A DNA stretch of 64,000 bases, taken from contig JAUIMM010000040.1 of the NCBI GenBank assembly GCA_031769625.1, positions 18,178,001 through 18,242,000 on the forward strand. The letters are read 5' to 3'. Shown piece after piece: positions 39,138 to 50,830 of this stretch. Each line of letters opens with the position of its first letter. The first letter of the stretch is position 1. Below the pieces are notes generated by a model. That model searched no databases. It was not told the DNA's origin and saw nothing but the letters and a program-made list of their open reading frames with translations. This stretch comes from Taudactylus pleione. Its lineage: Eukaryota > Chordata > Amphibia > Anura > Myobatrachidae. Both the position numbers and the translations under genes were made by a program.

Positions 39138-39846
39138 CCCTTTCACACTGAGGGGCCCATTTATCAGTCATCACATTTGCAATGCGACCTGGGCACAATA
39201 TTAGCGTATTATGCGCTCAAACCGCCCGGATGTATTAAATATCACCCACAGGGACAGGGGCTCCGACAGGATGTGATGCAATGTGCTTAGAGTAAAGTGA
39301 CCGCATTGGTACTTTTTGCAATGTGTAGTCCATAGGCTACAGCAGCACAATGGAGATATCTGCTGCGGTCCCTCCATAATACATCTGGGGGATACTAATT
39401 ATTTGCTGTTATCCCCAGAAAATTGATATTTTTCGGGGAATATGCTGCATATAGTTAATAATAAATGGGCCCCTGAGCTGGGATATGCAACCCGGGTCCT
39501 GGCTTGATGTAAAAGGGTAAATACAGGTTGTATGTTCCGGGTCCTCGACCAGGGTTATACCCGGGAATGACCTGGGTACTCTGCAGTGTAAAAGGGTGAT
39601 CCGTGTTATTTTACCCGGGTTATGTTTACAAGCTGCTCATTGGCGGATCGAAAGTGTCCACTTTTCATATCTCATATTTGTGAGCCTGTAACATCTACTT
39701 TTATTTACTTTTATTGACTATTATTTTGCAGGGCAGACATGGGTGCAGGGAGAATAGCCTAGTTCCAAGGTGCAGTTTGAAAGGGGTATGAAGAGCTGTA
39801 ACACGGATTGAACCCAGATCGTACCCAGGATTTAGGTGTGAAAGGG
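39138..39846. mobile_element. MITE with CCCTTTCACAC termini, interrupted by another MITE
   Basis: CCCTTTCACACTGA at the left and GGTGTGAAAGGG at the right, flanked by ATAT on both sides (39134-39137 and 39847-39850). The interior (AACCCGGGTCCTGG, GGGTTATACCCGGG) resembles 15267-15696. The left end is separated from the body by the insertion at 39152-39473. Confidence 0.75.
39152..39473. mobile_element. Harbinger-type MITE, GGGGCCCATTTAT termini, nested
   Basis: Starts GGGGCCCATTTATCAG and ends AATAAATGGGCCCC, with a 3-bp TGA duplication at 39149-39151 and 39474-39476. Removing it rejoins the outer element. Confidence 0.85.
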
Positions 39847-39850
39847 ATAT

Positions 39851-41391
39851 GACAAACTCTTTGTAGGACCAGATAGAAATAGGTACAAAAAGAAGAAAAC
39901 TACAGAAAAAAAGGAAAAGTTAAAAGAGAAGGGAGGGGAAGAGGAGGAGGAGACAGAAGAGGAACGAAGCATAGTAGGTCAAATGTTGTCGCAAGATAAA
40001 GACTTAGCTGAACCTGGGCAGCAAAGTATTCATAAACTGGAACCATGGACCACAGATCTCATGGAATTTAGGAATTGTATTATTCTAGATACTAGTAATA
40101 TATTCCATGGAAGCTATGAACTCAAACCTATTAAACAATGTGGTTTCTAAAGGCTATTTTCAATCCTTAGCAATTAGAGATTTGGCCGCATTGCAGCCGT
40201 GCATGAGTAAGCAGTAACAGGCCTTACTAATTGGGCGGTTCAGCAATGCATCTGCTGGATCCATGGGAAACATGATGTCCGTGAATCGTGTGTCCAGGCT
40301 GCAGTCTAGCATTGGTGGACACCATAATATTTTACAATGAATAATGATTAATCAGCTGCTCTAGTTTGATTCATTTTAAAAATCTTTTAAGTATTAACTT
40401 TGAGATTTACATTGTACTGTAACATGAATAATGTTGCTTTGGTGAGTACAGAGAGCAGACTTTTTACTTCAAGGGATCGATTTCATTAGCAATGCAGTAC
40501 CCATATCAGTCAAACGTACAGTAGACCCTGAATCGCATATTTTAAAATGTACCCATAAGGGGCTGCAAACTAAACTGCAAAATTTAGGGGTGAATTCAGA
40601 ACAAAATCGGGGTGATTTAGGTTGCCGTTGCAGGCATCCCAATTTTGTTGCATTGGTACATTGCAGGCATTGCCCACAATTCGCCCCCTTAATTAAAGTA
40701 ACCCCAAAATAAATTCCCTGTTATTCTTATTAATTAAAATTACAAAACAAACTTCTGACTTCTTGATTACAAGTACAGCAGGGGCACAGATGGTCCTCAT
40801 ATATACAGTGTAGAAAGAAAAATATATGACGTTGTGATCTTACTGTTGTACTAATTAGTTGGCAATCCATAGTCAGCTTCTGTGAAATTTCTAGTTCAAA
40901 TAAGTTTACAGGTGCACAGGTTTCTTATCTAGCATCTCAAATCTCCAATTAAAATGCTGCATTCGTAAACATGTTAAACACACTGACAGGAAAAGGACAC
41001 TTATTGCCTCCATTATAGTGTTTATATAAAGTTGCTGTAAATGTGAAACAACAGAAAAATGCTGAAATTAGCCTAGTGAGATCATGTTACTATTATATAC
41101 ATAACAAATAAGTAAGGAAAATGGAAAAGGGAAAACAATATTATTATATGTACACATGTTGGAAATACACAAATGACTATAACAAGAGCAGGCTATCTTT
41201 TCTTAATATCAGCATATCTCCTACAGAATAAACGAAAGTAAAAACATATCTCTGTTATTACACTTTACTTACAAAGAACCAACGTATTTTGTACTGGTGT
41301 ATGGAGAATGGAACAGCAACTACATCAGTATGCTGCTCATGTAAAGCCTATAAAAATACACATTGTCTACCTATCAGGAGGATCAAACTGA
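39851..41391. other. Intergenic region upstream of CFTR
   Basis: AT-rich. A purine-rich run (GAAGGGAGGGGAAGAGG) lies at 39930-39965. No gene recognised. Confidence 0.5.
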
Positions 41392-42000
41392 GGAGCTCAT
41401 TCAGACCCGCTTGCTAGCAAGCGTCCGCTCGTTGCAGACGATGTTCGCTAATGTTTGCATGCATGTAGTTCGCAGTGCTTGTGCGCAAACTAGTACGAGC
41501 GATCGGGATGCGCTCGCTCGCCCTGCAAAGACAGCTCAGTGGAATGAGTGCCAGGAGAGGCCATTTGTGGGTGGTAACAGGGGCAGGCCAGTAGTAACGG
41601 GGGAGTGGAGTTGCGGACGCTGGCGCGTCAGAGTGTTTTCACAGCGTTTCTAGGGCGAGCATAATTAACAGGCAGCGTCAAAGTACACGTCACCTGGTTG
41701 AATATTACACTGAAGTGCTCACAGTGCTTGCGGTAGGGTACAGTCAATCGCAAGCGCTGCGGACAGATTCGATGAAACCGATGTACCGATGGTTGTATAT
41801 ACTTCCTGGAGATGACGTACGGTAGTGGGCGGCTAAAGACAGGCTGGGGGGCATCTATAAACACAAAGTGATCATTCGTCAAGACATAGTGGGCGTGCTT
41901 ATGCCTTGCCATGCGAGCTGCTGCCTTGAGGTCACTTAGCTGATTTTCCATACGCTGGGAGCGAGCAGCCGCATCTTGCGAGCAGGTGTGAATGAGCTCC
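41392..42000. mobile_element. Harbinger-type MITE, GGAGCTCATTCA termini
   Basis: GGAGCTCATTCAGACC at the left and GTGTGAATGAGCTCC at the right, with TGA duplicated at 41389-41391 and 42001-42003. The interior has CGCTCGCTCG-type motifs and a block (CATAATTA..GCAGCGTCA) shared with the larger relative at 53335-59188. Confidence 0.85.
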
Positions 42001-42798
42001 TGAGCCGAAAGTTTGGTTCAAACCATAAACTTAAAACTAGTAAAATATTGATTCCAGGCTACATCAGTGACACATAACTAAGCTATAACTTATGAGGTTA
42101 TGCTGCTATAAAGTATTTATAATAGGTGTAATGAACTTCTGACTGACATACTGCCATGTGTAAGGATGAGAGCCAATACAATTCTTTTCTTTTTGCAATA
42201 TATTTGTTTTATACTTAATTCCTCTTATAGCTATCCATATTTGCTCTACTGTTCTTCCTGGCGGTCTGGCACCAATATTAATCCTGAGTCTTTTGGAATA
42301 GATGTTTATTTATACTAATTTAATATGCATATATATGTGCACACTTGCAACACTGGAGATAAATTGTACTATAGAATGTTCATTCTTCTTTGTCCAAAGT
42401 GTTTGCCTGACTTTCCCATGCGTGGCATCTATTCACTCATCCAACCCATGGGAAACACTACCCTGGCTGATCTCTGTGAACAGCGTGCTTTGCGCATCCT
42501 GCACTATGGGGCCAAAGTATTTGTGAGGGAGCCTGTTGTGTTGAGGTCCAGTTTCTCTGCCAATAATCTGACCATGGGCTAATTTACCTTAAACATTTTT
42601 GAGCTTGGAGAAATTGTTACTGGCTAATCTTCTATTAGGTATGGGTAATTGTATGGAGCTATCTACTGTGATGATTGGCAGGTTTTTTTACTTTGTAGTA
42701 AACTGTTTTACACAGCTTATAAGAAAAGTAGCTAAGAAAAATCAGACGCCAATGTATGTACCAAAAGAGTCTTTCAGTTCATAAATATCCACCCAGAG
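42001..42798. other. Intergenic, with an unassigned 85-codon frame
   Basis: 42325-42582 (+) is open and contains TLADLCEQRALRILHYGAK. The composition looks protein-like, but I recognise no domain, splice context or homologue. It may be a fragment of a retrocopy or chance. Confidence 0.3.
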
Positions 42799-42975
42799 CA
42801 GTAGCGGCTCCAGAGGTGGGGCTGTAGCATGATCCAAAATTCAAATAGGGGAGCCACACCAACTGCCTCCCCAAACGCTGCCAAACATCCCTGGCCAGGA
42901 CTCACTAGCAGTTGGTGTGACTCCTCTATTTGAAGATTGGACTGTGCTGCAGCCCCACCTCTGGAACCTCCACTG
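42799..42975. mobile_element. Short palindromic hAT MITE
   Basis: CAGTAGCGGCTCCAGAGG at the left and CCTCTGGAACCTCCACTG at the right, with perfect 8-bp duplication ACCCAGAG (42791-42798 and 42976-42983). The whole 177 bp is one long hairpin (GGTGGGGCTGTAGCA/TGCTGCAGCCCCACC). Confidence 0.92.
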
Positions 42976-42983
42976 ACCCAGAG

Positions 42984-44237
42984 GGTCCCAATAATTTAAT
43001 CTTCCACTCCAGTTGAGCATAAAAAATAAAGGAAAGTAAAGAAAAAATAGTATATTATCTTAATATATTCAGCACCCTGTGCATCACATGGAAAATGTGT
43101 ACCCTCCACAATAGGGAAGTGAAAGCATAGGTGCAACAATTAGGGTATTTAAACCCTTTGGTATTACGCTTACCGTGAAAAAATGGCATTTGAATAATGG
43201 TCTTTATAGCATAAAACGATTCACTGCTTCTTCTAACAGTTACTCATCCAAGAATTCTGCATCATGAAGATTAAAAACAAACGTGGGCACGAGGTAGGCT
43301 GCGTATCGGATGGTACATGGTAATCACCTGTAAGACCACAAAGGCTGAAGGTTGCAGATGTCCCAATACACTGCAACACTCAACCTCAGAGGCAACACAG
43401 CAGTGGCATTTCTAGGGCCGACAAACTCCTCTAGTCCACTTGACTAGCATTACCACTACCACGCTTTTCGTGTGTCTGTAATGTCCTAGATCTCAACTAA
43501 AACTCATACGAGTTAAATTCAAGCACCATTTTTGTTACAGGTGTTAAAAATTCAATACTTTGCAAACATTGATTTCCATTTGCTACCTTACTGTAGGTCT
43601 CATGCAGACTAATGTTCTAGGGGGTCAGTAAACATAGCCGTAAAGGGGGCCATTGCTGTTGCAATGGCGTGGAAATCCTGGTACCTCTTCTCGGGCCCCT
43701 TACAGCCCTATCTCGCCCAGGACTCGTGGTCTCTCAGGGGCAACTAATTTCATTGACCCCTAGGTGTTCATTTAGCCTCTTTGTTGCTGAGACTACTCTC
43801 ACCCCTGTTCTGAGCTTCTTCTTTTTTCAGGATTGTAAGATTCTAACATCAATGTCAGTTATTTGTTTCTAGCAAAAAGCAGGATTCGACAGAATCACCA
43901 GACAATAGCTACCAAAGAATAATATTAACTGAAAGAGGGAACACTGCTATTTCAAATGAGGGTACCCCTAAATCTATTAAAGCCAGGATTGGGGAGATCT
44001 GGGCATTTTAATCCATACATCTTTGGACGTCTTAATGCTTTCTGTAGTGTAGGGTGTTTATTGGTTATCTCTTTAACTATCAAACAGGCACAACATTTAA
44101 AAAAAGTAACTATTTTGTTTAGTGGCTTAGCCCTGGGTGCCCTGTGTCATCATTGTACAACCTGCCCTGTGTCATCATTGTACAACCTGCCACCCACCGG
44201 TAAGTGATACTCACTGTTCAGATTATGTAAGAACAGT
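42984..44237. other. Intergenic region
   Basis: CCCTGTGTCATCATTGTACA is tandemly duplicated at 44140-44190. No gene recognised. Confidence 0.5.
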
Positions 44238-44772
44238 GGCCCTGATTCAGAGTTGGACGCGCGCTTTGAATCAGGACGGTTTTTTTTTTTCATTGTGCGG
44301 CCTCCTGGCCACTCGCATAGCTGTGGGTGGCCACCCACAGCTATAGTGAGTGGCCAGGTTGATGGTCGCGATGGTCAAGACCATCGCGACCATCAGGCTT
44401 GCGACGAGACCCTTGTGGTAGGGTCTCGTGGCCGCATGCCCCAGAGAGATTTTGGCTCTAACAGAGCCGGAATCTCTCCACTGACATCACTCGTGATGTC
44501 AGTGGGGCCACCCCCAAATGGCAGGCGTTCTCATGGGAACACCTCCATTTGGGCAGCTACTCCACCGGCCCGCCCACCAAAGGGGGCGAGCTGTCACTCA
44601 ACATCGACAGCTCACCCCCTTTGGTGCGAGACCCGGAGCGACGGATTGCCCGTCGCTAGCCGGGTCTCGCGCTGCGCACGACGGAGCCAGCTCCGTCGTG
44701 CGCATGCGCTGTGGGCCACCATCGACCCGGTTGCGAGCACTCAGCGCTTGCGACCGGGTCTGAATCAGGCCC
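44238..44772. mobile_element. Harbinger-type MITE, GGCCCTGATTCAGA termini, copy 1
   Basis: The ends GGCCCTGATTCAGA and TCTGAATCAGGCCC are flanked by AGT on both sides (44235-44237 and 44773-44775). GC-rich hairpins inside (GGTCGCGATGGTC/GACCATCGCGACC; GACATCACTCGTGATGTC). The copy at 57026-57582 is inverted relative to this one. The 174-aa frame here is not a gene. Confidence 0.88.
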
Positions 44773-45080
44773 AGTAAGTATTACTTTCATAGAATGCCAT
44801 GAGTGCTTTAGATGAGTGTGTATAAATGGAGAACAAATGCCTCTCATCCATAGCACTCTAAGGAGCATATCAATTAAGTACAGGCTTTACCGCTTCTGGA
44901 AAAGCTCCAGGTTTAGCACCTTGAGTTATTCAATTATTCTGCATTTTTCCTGTGCAGTCAATCCTCAGGTAATGCGCAGTGAACCCATAGATTCTTCGTA
45001 AAATGCTAGAAAATATGGGTTTACAAGAGCGTTAATTCCCAGGGGTTGCATTTTAATGTGGACTTTACATTGCAGCTCCT
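44773..45080. other. Intergenic spacer
   Basis: Nothing recognised. Confidence 0.6.
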
Positions 45081-47435
45081 AAGCTTCTGTTTGTACTCCG
45101 GTGTTTGCTGATGCTGCAGTAACATCCTGTTTGTGCTCCGGTGTGTGTTAATGCTGCAGTAACATTCTGTTTGTGCTCCGGTGTGTGTTATTGCTGCAGT
45201 AACATTCTGTTTGTGCTCCGGTGTGTGTTAATACTGCAGTAACATTCTGTTTGTGCTACGGTGTATGCTAGTGCTGCAGTAACATCCTGTGTGTGCTCCG
45301 GTGTGTGTTAATGCTGCAGTAACATTCTGTATGTGCTCCAGTGTGTGTTAATGCTGCAGTATTATTCTGTTTGTGGTCCGGTGTGTGTTAATGCTGCAGT
45401 AACATTCTGTTTGTGCTCCGGTGTGTGTTAATGCTGCAGTAACATCCTGTTTGTGCACCGGTGTATGTTAATGCTGCAGTAAAATTCTGTTTGTGCTCCG
45501 GTGTGTGTTAATACTGCAGTAACATCCAGTTTGTGCTCCGGTATTTGTTAATGCTGCAGTAACATTCTGTTTGTGCTCTGGTGTGTGTTAATGCTGCAGT
45601 AACATTCTGTTTGTGCTACGGTGTTTGTTAATGCTGCAGTAACATTCTGTTTGTGGTCCGGTGTTTGTTAATGCTGCAGTAACATTCTGTTTGTGGTCCG
45701 GTGTGTGTTAATGCTGCAGTAACATTCTGTTTGTGCTACGGTGTTTGTTAATGTTGCAGTAACATTTTGTTTGTGCTACGGTGTTTGTTAATGCTGCAGT
45801 AACATTCTGTTTGTGCTCCAGTGTGTGTTAATTCTGCAGTAACATCCTGTTTGTGCTTTGTTGATGCTGCAGTAACATTCTGTTTGTGCTCTGGTGTGTG
45901 TTAATTCTGCAGTAACATCCTGTTTATGCTCTGGTGTGTGTTAATGCTGCAGTAACATTCTGTTTGTGCTCCGGTGTGTGTTAATGCTGCAGTAACATTC
46001 TGTTTGTGCTCCGGTGTGTGTTATTGCTGCAGTAACATCCTGTTTGTGCTCAGGTGTATGTTAATGCTGCAGTAAAATTCTGTTTGTGCTCCGGTGTGTG
46101 TTAATGCTGCAGTAACATTCTGTTTGTGCTCTGGTGTGTGTTAATGCTGCAGTAACATTCTGTATGTGCTCCAGTGTGTGTTAATGCTGCAGTATTATTC
46201 TGTTTGTGGTCCGGTGTGTGTTAATGCTGCAGTAACATTCTGTTTGTGCTACGGTGTTTGTTAATGTTGCAGTAACATTTTGTTTGTGCTACGGTGTTTG
46301 TTAATGCTGCAGTAACATTCTGTTTGTGCTCCAGTGTGCGTTAATTCTGCAGTAACATCCTGTTTGTGCTTTGTTGATGCTGCAGTAACATTCTGTTTGT
46401 GCTCTGGTGTGTGTTAATTCTGCAGTAACATCCTGTTTGTGCTCTGGTGTGTGTTAATGCTGCAGTAACATTCTGTTTGTGCTCCGGTGTGTGTTAATGC
46501 TGCAGTAACATTCTGTTTGTGCTCCGGTGTGTGTTATTGCTGCAGTAACATCCTGTTTGTGCTCAGGTGTATGTTAATGCTGCAGTAAAATTCTGTTTGT
46601 GCTCTGGTGTGTGTTAATGCTGCAGTAACATTCTGTTTGTGCTCTGGTGTGTGTTAATGCTGCAGTAACAACCAGTTTGTGCTCAGGTGTATGTTAATGC
46701 TGCAGTAAAATTCTGTTTGTGCTCCGGTGTGTGTTAATACTGCAGTAACATCCAGTTTGTGCTCCGGTGTTTGTTAATGCTGCAGTAACATTCTGTTTGA
46801 GGTCCGGTGTTTGTTAATGCTGCAGTAACATTCTGTTTGTGCTCCGGTGTGTGTTAATGCTGCAGTAACATTCTGTTTGTGCTACGGTGTTTGTTAATGC
46901 TGCAGTAACATTTTGTTTGTGCTACGGTGTTTGTTAATGCTGCAGTAACATTCTGTTTGTGCTCTGGTGTGTGTTAATTCTGCAGTAACATCCTGTTTGT
47001 GCTTTGTTGATGCTGCAGTAACATTCTGTTTGTGCTCTGGTGTGTGTTAATTCTGCAGTAACATCCTGTTTGTGCTCTGGTGTGTGTTAATGCTGCAGTA
47101 ACATTCTGTTTGTGGTCCGGTGTTTGTTAATGCTGCAGTAACATTCTGTTTGTGCTCCGGTGTGTGTTAATGCTGCAGTAACATTCTGTTTGTGCTACGG
47201 TGTTTGTTAATGCTGCAGTAACATTTTGTTTGTGCTACGGTGTTTGTTAATGCTGCAGTAACATTCTGTTTGTGCTCCAGTGTGTGTTAATTCTGCAGTA
47301 ACATCCTGTTTGTGCTTTGTTGATGCTGCAGTAACATTCTGTTTGTGCTCTGGTGTGTGTTAATTCTGCAGTAACATCCTGTTTGTGCTCTGGTGTGTGT
47401 TAATGCTGCAGTAACATTCTGTTTGTGTTCCGGTA
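45081..47435 (+). repeat. 40-bp tandem array with higher-order structure
   Basis: About 58 units of TAACATTCTGTTTGTGCTCC plus GGTGTGTGTTAATGCTGCAG. A shortened 33-bp variant (GTGCTTTGTTGATGCTGCAG) occurs four times, at about 45855, 46368, 47001 and 47314. The spacings of 513, 633 and 313 bp equal 12, 15 and 7 full units plus one short unit. The variants around each short unit (CTACGG, CTCCAG, TTAATTCTG) recur in the same order, showing block-wise duplication. No transcript or protein is suggested. Confidence 0.96.
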
Positions 47436-47542
47436 TTCACAATTTTTTTTTTATTTACCACTTTACCAATAAATGGTGGAAAAACACACTGTGGGTTCCT
47501 AAACTGCACTATTCAAACTGAATCCACTCCAGTTCCCCCTGG

Positions 47543-47720
47543 AGACACAAAAGGGGTGTTTTGAAAACAACTATAATACAATTTCATTACTCAAGTCATG
47601 TTGTATTTTGGGTCAGCAAAAGTTAATGTACCTGGTGTATTTTGTTTTGACTAAGAAGGTCATACTTTCAGGCTGACCATACCTGATTTCAGGTCAGGAA
47701 ATCACCATAGTATTTCACAA
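47543..47720 (+). repeat. Dispersed repeat of unknown family, copy B
   Basis: Second copy of the segment at 38613-38790, same orientation, about 9 kb away, lying just beyond the 40-bp array. Confidence 0.7.
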
Positions 47721-47820
47721 TGGATAATACATACAACAAATGATCTAGCACAGGGTTATTCTTGTGACAGTTGCTCTAGCTGGAATTGTGCATGTATAAC
47801 AAAAGGGATGTAGTTATTAG

Positions 47821-48240
47821 ACTGCCGGAAGAGATGCCACTGGTCTAAATGCCGATGGTTCAAGCTCGACACGGGACTTGATATAGGCGTTGAAATACCG
47901 ATGCCTATCTTAATCCCGACGTCAGAATCCTGGCAGAGGCCATCTAGAATGAGGTAAGTATGGGGCATCTTAGGAGTTAGCCATGGAGGGAGGGTTAGGT
48001 TTAAGCACTCCTGGGGTATTAGGGTTAGGCACCCCCTGGGGAGAGTTAGGGTTAAGCTAGGGAAAGGGGGGGTTAGGTGCCACTGGGGGGAGGTTAAGGT
48101 TAGGCACCCCCCATGGGAGGGTTAGGTTTAGGGTGCGGGAAGGGGGGGTTAGGTTTAGCCCCCCCCAGGAGGACTTAGGGTTAGGCACCACCAAGGGAGA
48201 GCTAGGGGGGGAAGAGGGGAGGATTAGGATACCAAACAGA
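47821..48240. mobile_element. MITE-like element with TTAGGG-like internal repeats, copy 2
   Basis: Begins near GACTGCCGGAAGAGATGCC. From about 47990 to 48200 GGGTTAGG.TTAGGCACC units alternate with CCCCTGGGG and GGGAGGG. It resembles 26290-26552. The right end is not clear. Confidence 0.5.
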
Positions 48241-49145
48241 GCCCCCTGCCCTGCAGTGCTCTGTGCCATGGCACTGATCGCACCACCCTAGTTACAGGCA
48301 AAGTGGCTGTAGTTGTGGGCAGCTGCGGGAGCCAGGTTTACTACCTCGTGCTAAAGTCAGAATCCTTAGAGCTCATGTGTGGGCTTTGTGTATCTTCAAG
48401 TGGAAAGCTGTGCTGCCCATTTATTTTACTTTAGCTACTAGAGCCATAGTCATTAGTATCAGCACTTGCACTAGTCATATGCTATGTGCAATAGATCTGT
48501 CAGAAAAAGGCTTCCCTCCCCCATATGCATGACTCAGAATCACATGGAACTTTTGATACACACCCACGACACTCCCACAAGACAGGGCTGCACTTGCATT
48601 ATCAGCTCCGGAGCTCCCACCGCAAAATTTCCCAGAAAGCCATAGGACAGAAATAAATAATGTATGTATTTGTATCCACGCATGCGTTGTATGCAGAAAC
48701 TCGTCATTTGTGCTCATGTTCAGCCCCAGTATCTTTACCAAGCAGTATTATTTGTGGTTAGCACGTTACATATAAAATTGGACTCTCATTGTTACCGTTC
48801 TTTCCCTTCTATTCATGCAAATGGACCCACCGAAAGCTGTTAGACTGACCCTACCAACTGATAAATCAGGGTCACATTTAATAACAAATCATGTATGAAA
48901 ACTTCTATGATTATTTTACATTTATAAAAATGTTTGAATGCTGTTGAGTAGACAACAGATGTTTCCTCAATGTGTGTGGGGTTTATATACGACAAGCCAC
49001 TGCTTACTGACACGTTTAAGTCCAACATTTAAAATGACTATTAGGAAAACACCCCATGTTTTGCTATTACAAGCATTGCACTTTTATATTTCAGGCTTAA
49101 ACACACCAGGAAGCAGCGGCCTTTACAAGTGCTTAATAAATAAAC
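48241..49145. other. Intergenic region
   Basis: No gene or repeat recognised. Confidence 0.5.
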
Positions 49146-50382
49146 CCCTGTGAAACCAACTGTCATGGAGGAGGAAGCGCAATCATCTGGGACTCTTTTA
49201 CTGGTTCCTGAAACAGACTGACTGGCACCTTGAACCAAAAGGGCTACCACTGTATGCTGGAGCACCATGAAATATCCTCTGATCTACGCCAAGTTAGACA
49301 AGGATTCATCCTACAGCAAAATAATGAAGGTGTCACGGACTGAGAAACTTTGAGTTGTGTACCCGAACTGGGGTGTTGGACAGAGACACCTGGTTTGGAA
49401 CTGGATGGTTTAATATAATTTCTGCTCATACAGTTGAAATAAAAGAAGATTGTAGTATAAGATGAAATACTAGAGTCCTCAGAGCAGAGATAACGCAGCT
49501 AGAAGATGCAGAATAAGATTGTAGGATAAAGACTCTAATTTGTAGTTGAACTTGGAAAAGGAACTGTACACGTGGAACTTGAATGAACTTGAACTTGATC
49601 TCCGGACTGGAGTATCGTGGACTGCACTGAAGAACTTGGATTCGACTCCGGACTGGAGCAACGGGGACTGAACTTGAGAACTTGTAACTTGACTCCGGAC
49701 TGGAGTAATGTGGATTGAACTGTATGCTGGGAAGCACAGGTTTCACACCAGGAGCTCAGGAACATAGGTCATGCAGGAGCAATGAACATTATTTTACTGG
49801 CAACCAGCATGTGTTACAGGGAGGTCCTTTATAGCACCAGGCTGGAGTGGATTGGCTGAGGCAACTAGGAACTGCTGCTGACTGGATGCATCGGTATCAC
49901 CTGACCTGGCCCCAAGATGCCAATGCCCATGTCTTGGAGAACATGAATTCTGGCATGCTGAGCGCGCATGGTTCTGCGGCAGTGGGACACAGGCAACAGC
50001 TGGGATGATGCAGCCGATCCTCCAATGGAGGCCCTGCACCGGAGATAGCCAGAGTAGCAGGCCGATGGCATGGTAAAGTGTGACGGCACAGACGCACAGG
50101 AAGGTACAAGGGTCTGGGACGGAGGTCTCTGGCACGGTTTGTGACAGTGAGCTTCAAATCATGGAAGTGCCAGCACAGTCTCCAGACTTAAACCCCAAGG
50201 TTTGGGATGAACTGAATAGAAGGGTAAAACCAAAGCAGCCTACAAGTGCAACACATTTGTGGGAACTTCTGCAACAACGTAGGGAAGAACTTCTTGAACA
50301 ATATTTGATTTCCATTGTAGAAAGAATGCTACAAGTGTGTTTGGTGGTTATATTTAAAAAAAATGGCTACTTTGATAAGTGA
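49146..50382 (+). pseudogene. Tc1-like transposase fragment split by an 0.8-kb insertion
   Basis: The left part (49146-49327) encodes CHGGGSAIIWDSFTGSGTG and then QGFILQQNNE in a broken frame, matching the KHGGGSVMVWGCF and QQDNDPKHT blocks of Tc1 transposases. The right part (50148-50382) encodes AQSPDLNPKVWDELNRR, PTSATHLWELL, EQYLISIVERM and GYFDK to a TGA at 50380. The usual SPDLNPIENVWDEL has lost the residues around Glu, so the third catalytic residue of the DDE triad is missing, and the second Asp has become Asn. The protein is inactive. It is a different Tc1 family from 17155-18737. Confidence 0.85.
49331..50146. mobile_element. Insertion with TGTCAC termini inside the Tc1 fragment
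   Basis: Starts TGTCACGGACTGAG and ends GTTTGTGACA, interrupting the transposase between QQNNE and the SPDLNP block. 49565-49735 has a tandem repeat of about 57 bp with TCCGGACTGGAGTA (three to four copies). No clear target duplication and no coding. Family unknown to me. Confidence 0.65.
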
Positions 50383-50545
50383 AAACTGTAGATTACATTT
50401 TTGTTAAAGAAAATTACTCTATGATCTCTTCTGTTATCATCAATGGTTTACAGTACAGAGTACTTTGTGACATTAGACAGCATAAATTTCAATATATACT
50501 GGAAAAATGGGGGCGTTTAAAAGCTTTTGAAAAGTAGTACATATA

Positions 50546-50830
50546 TATGGGCAGCACAGACAGTGTAATGGTTAGCATTACTGCCTCACAGCATTGAGGT
50601 CATGAGTTTGATACCCACTACAGCCCTAACTTTGTGGAGTTTGTATATTCTCCCTGTGGTTGCATGGGTTTTCCCCGGGCACTCTGGTTACTTCCCACAC
50701 TCCAAAAATATGCTGGTAGGTTAATTGGCTCCAAACAAAAATTTAACCCTAGTGTGTGTACATGTGGATGTGAATGGCCAAATACTCTCTGTAAAGTGGG
50801 ATATATGAATAACTGGTAATAAATAATATA
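50546..50830 (+). repeat. tRNA-derived SINE
   Basis: The head GTGTAATGGTTAGCATTACT fits an A box and GTCATGAGTTTGATACCCAC a B box. The body has GGAGTTTGTATATTCTCC, CACTCTGGTTACTTCCCAC and GGTAGGTTAATTGGC, landmarks of a SINE-like repeat common in frog and fish genomes. It ends in an AATAAATAATATAT tail. Pol III would transcribe an intact copy. Confidence 0.75.

Noticed and set aside
44253..44777. 174-codon frame as a gene
   Set aside because: Lies in a GC-rich MITE with terminal repeats and target duplication; no domain.
45081..47435. CRISPR array or coding repeat
   Set aside because: No variable spacers; variation is within units of 40 bp, and all frames are short.
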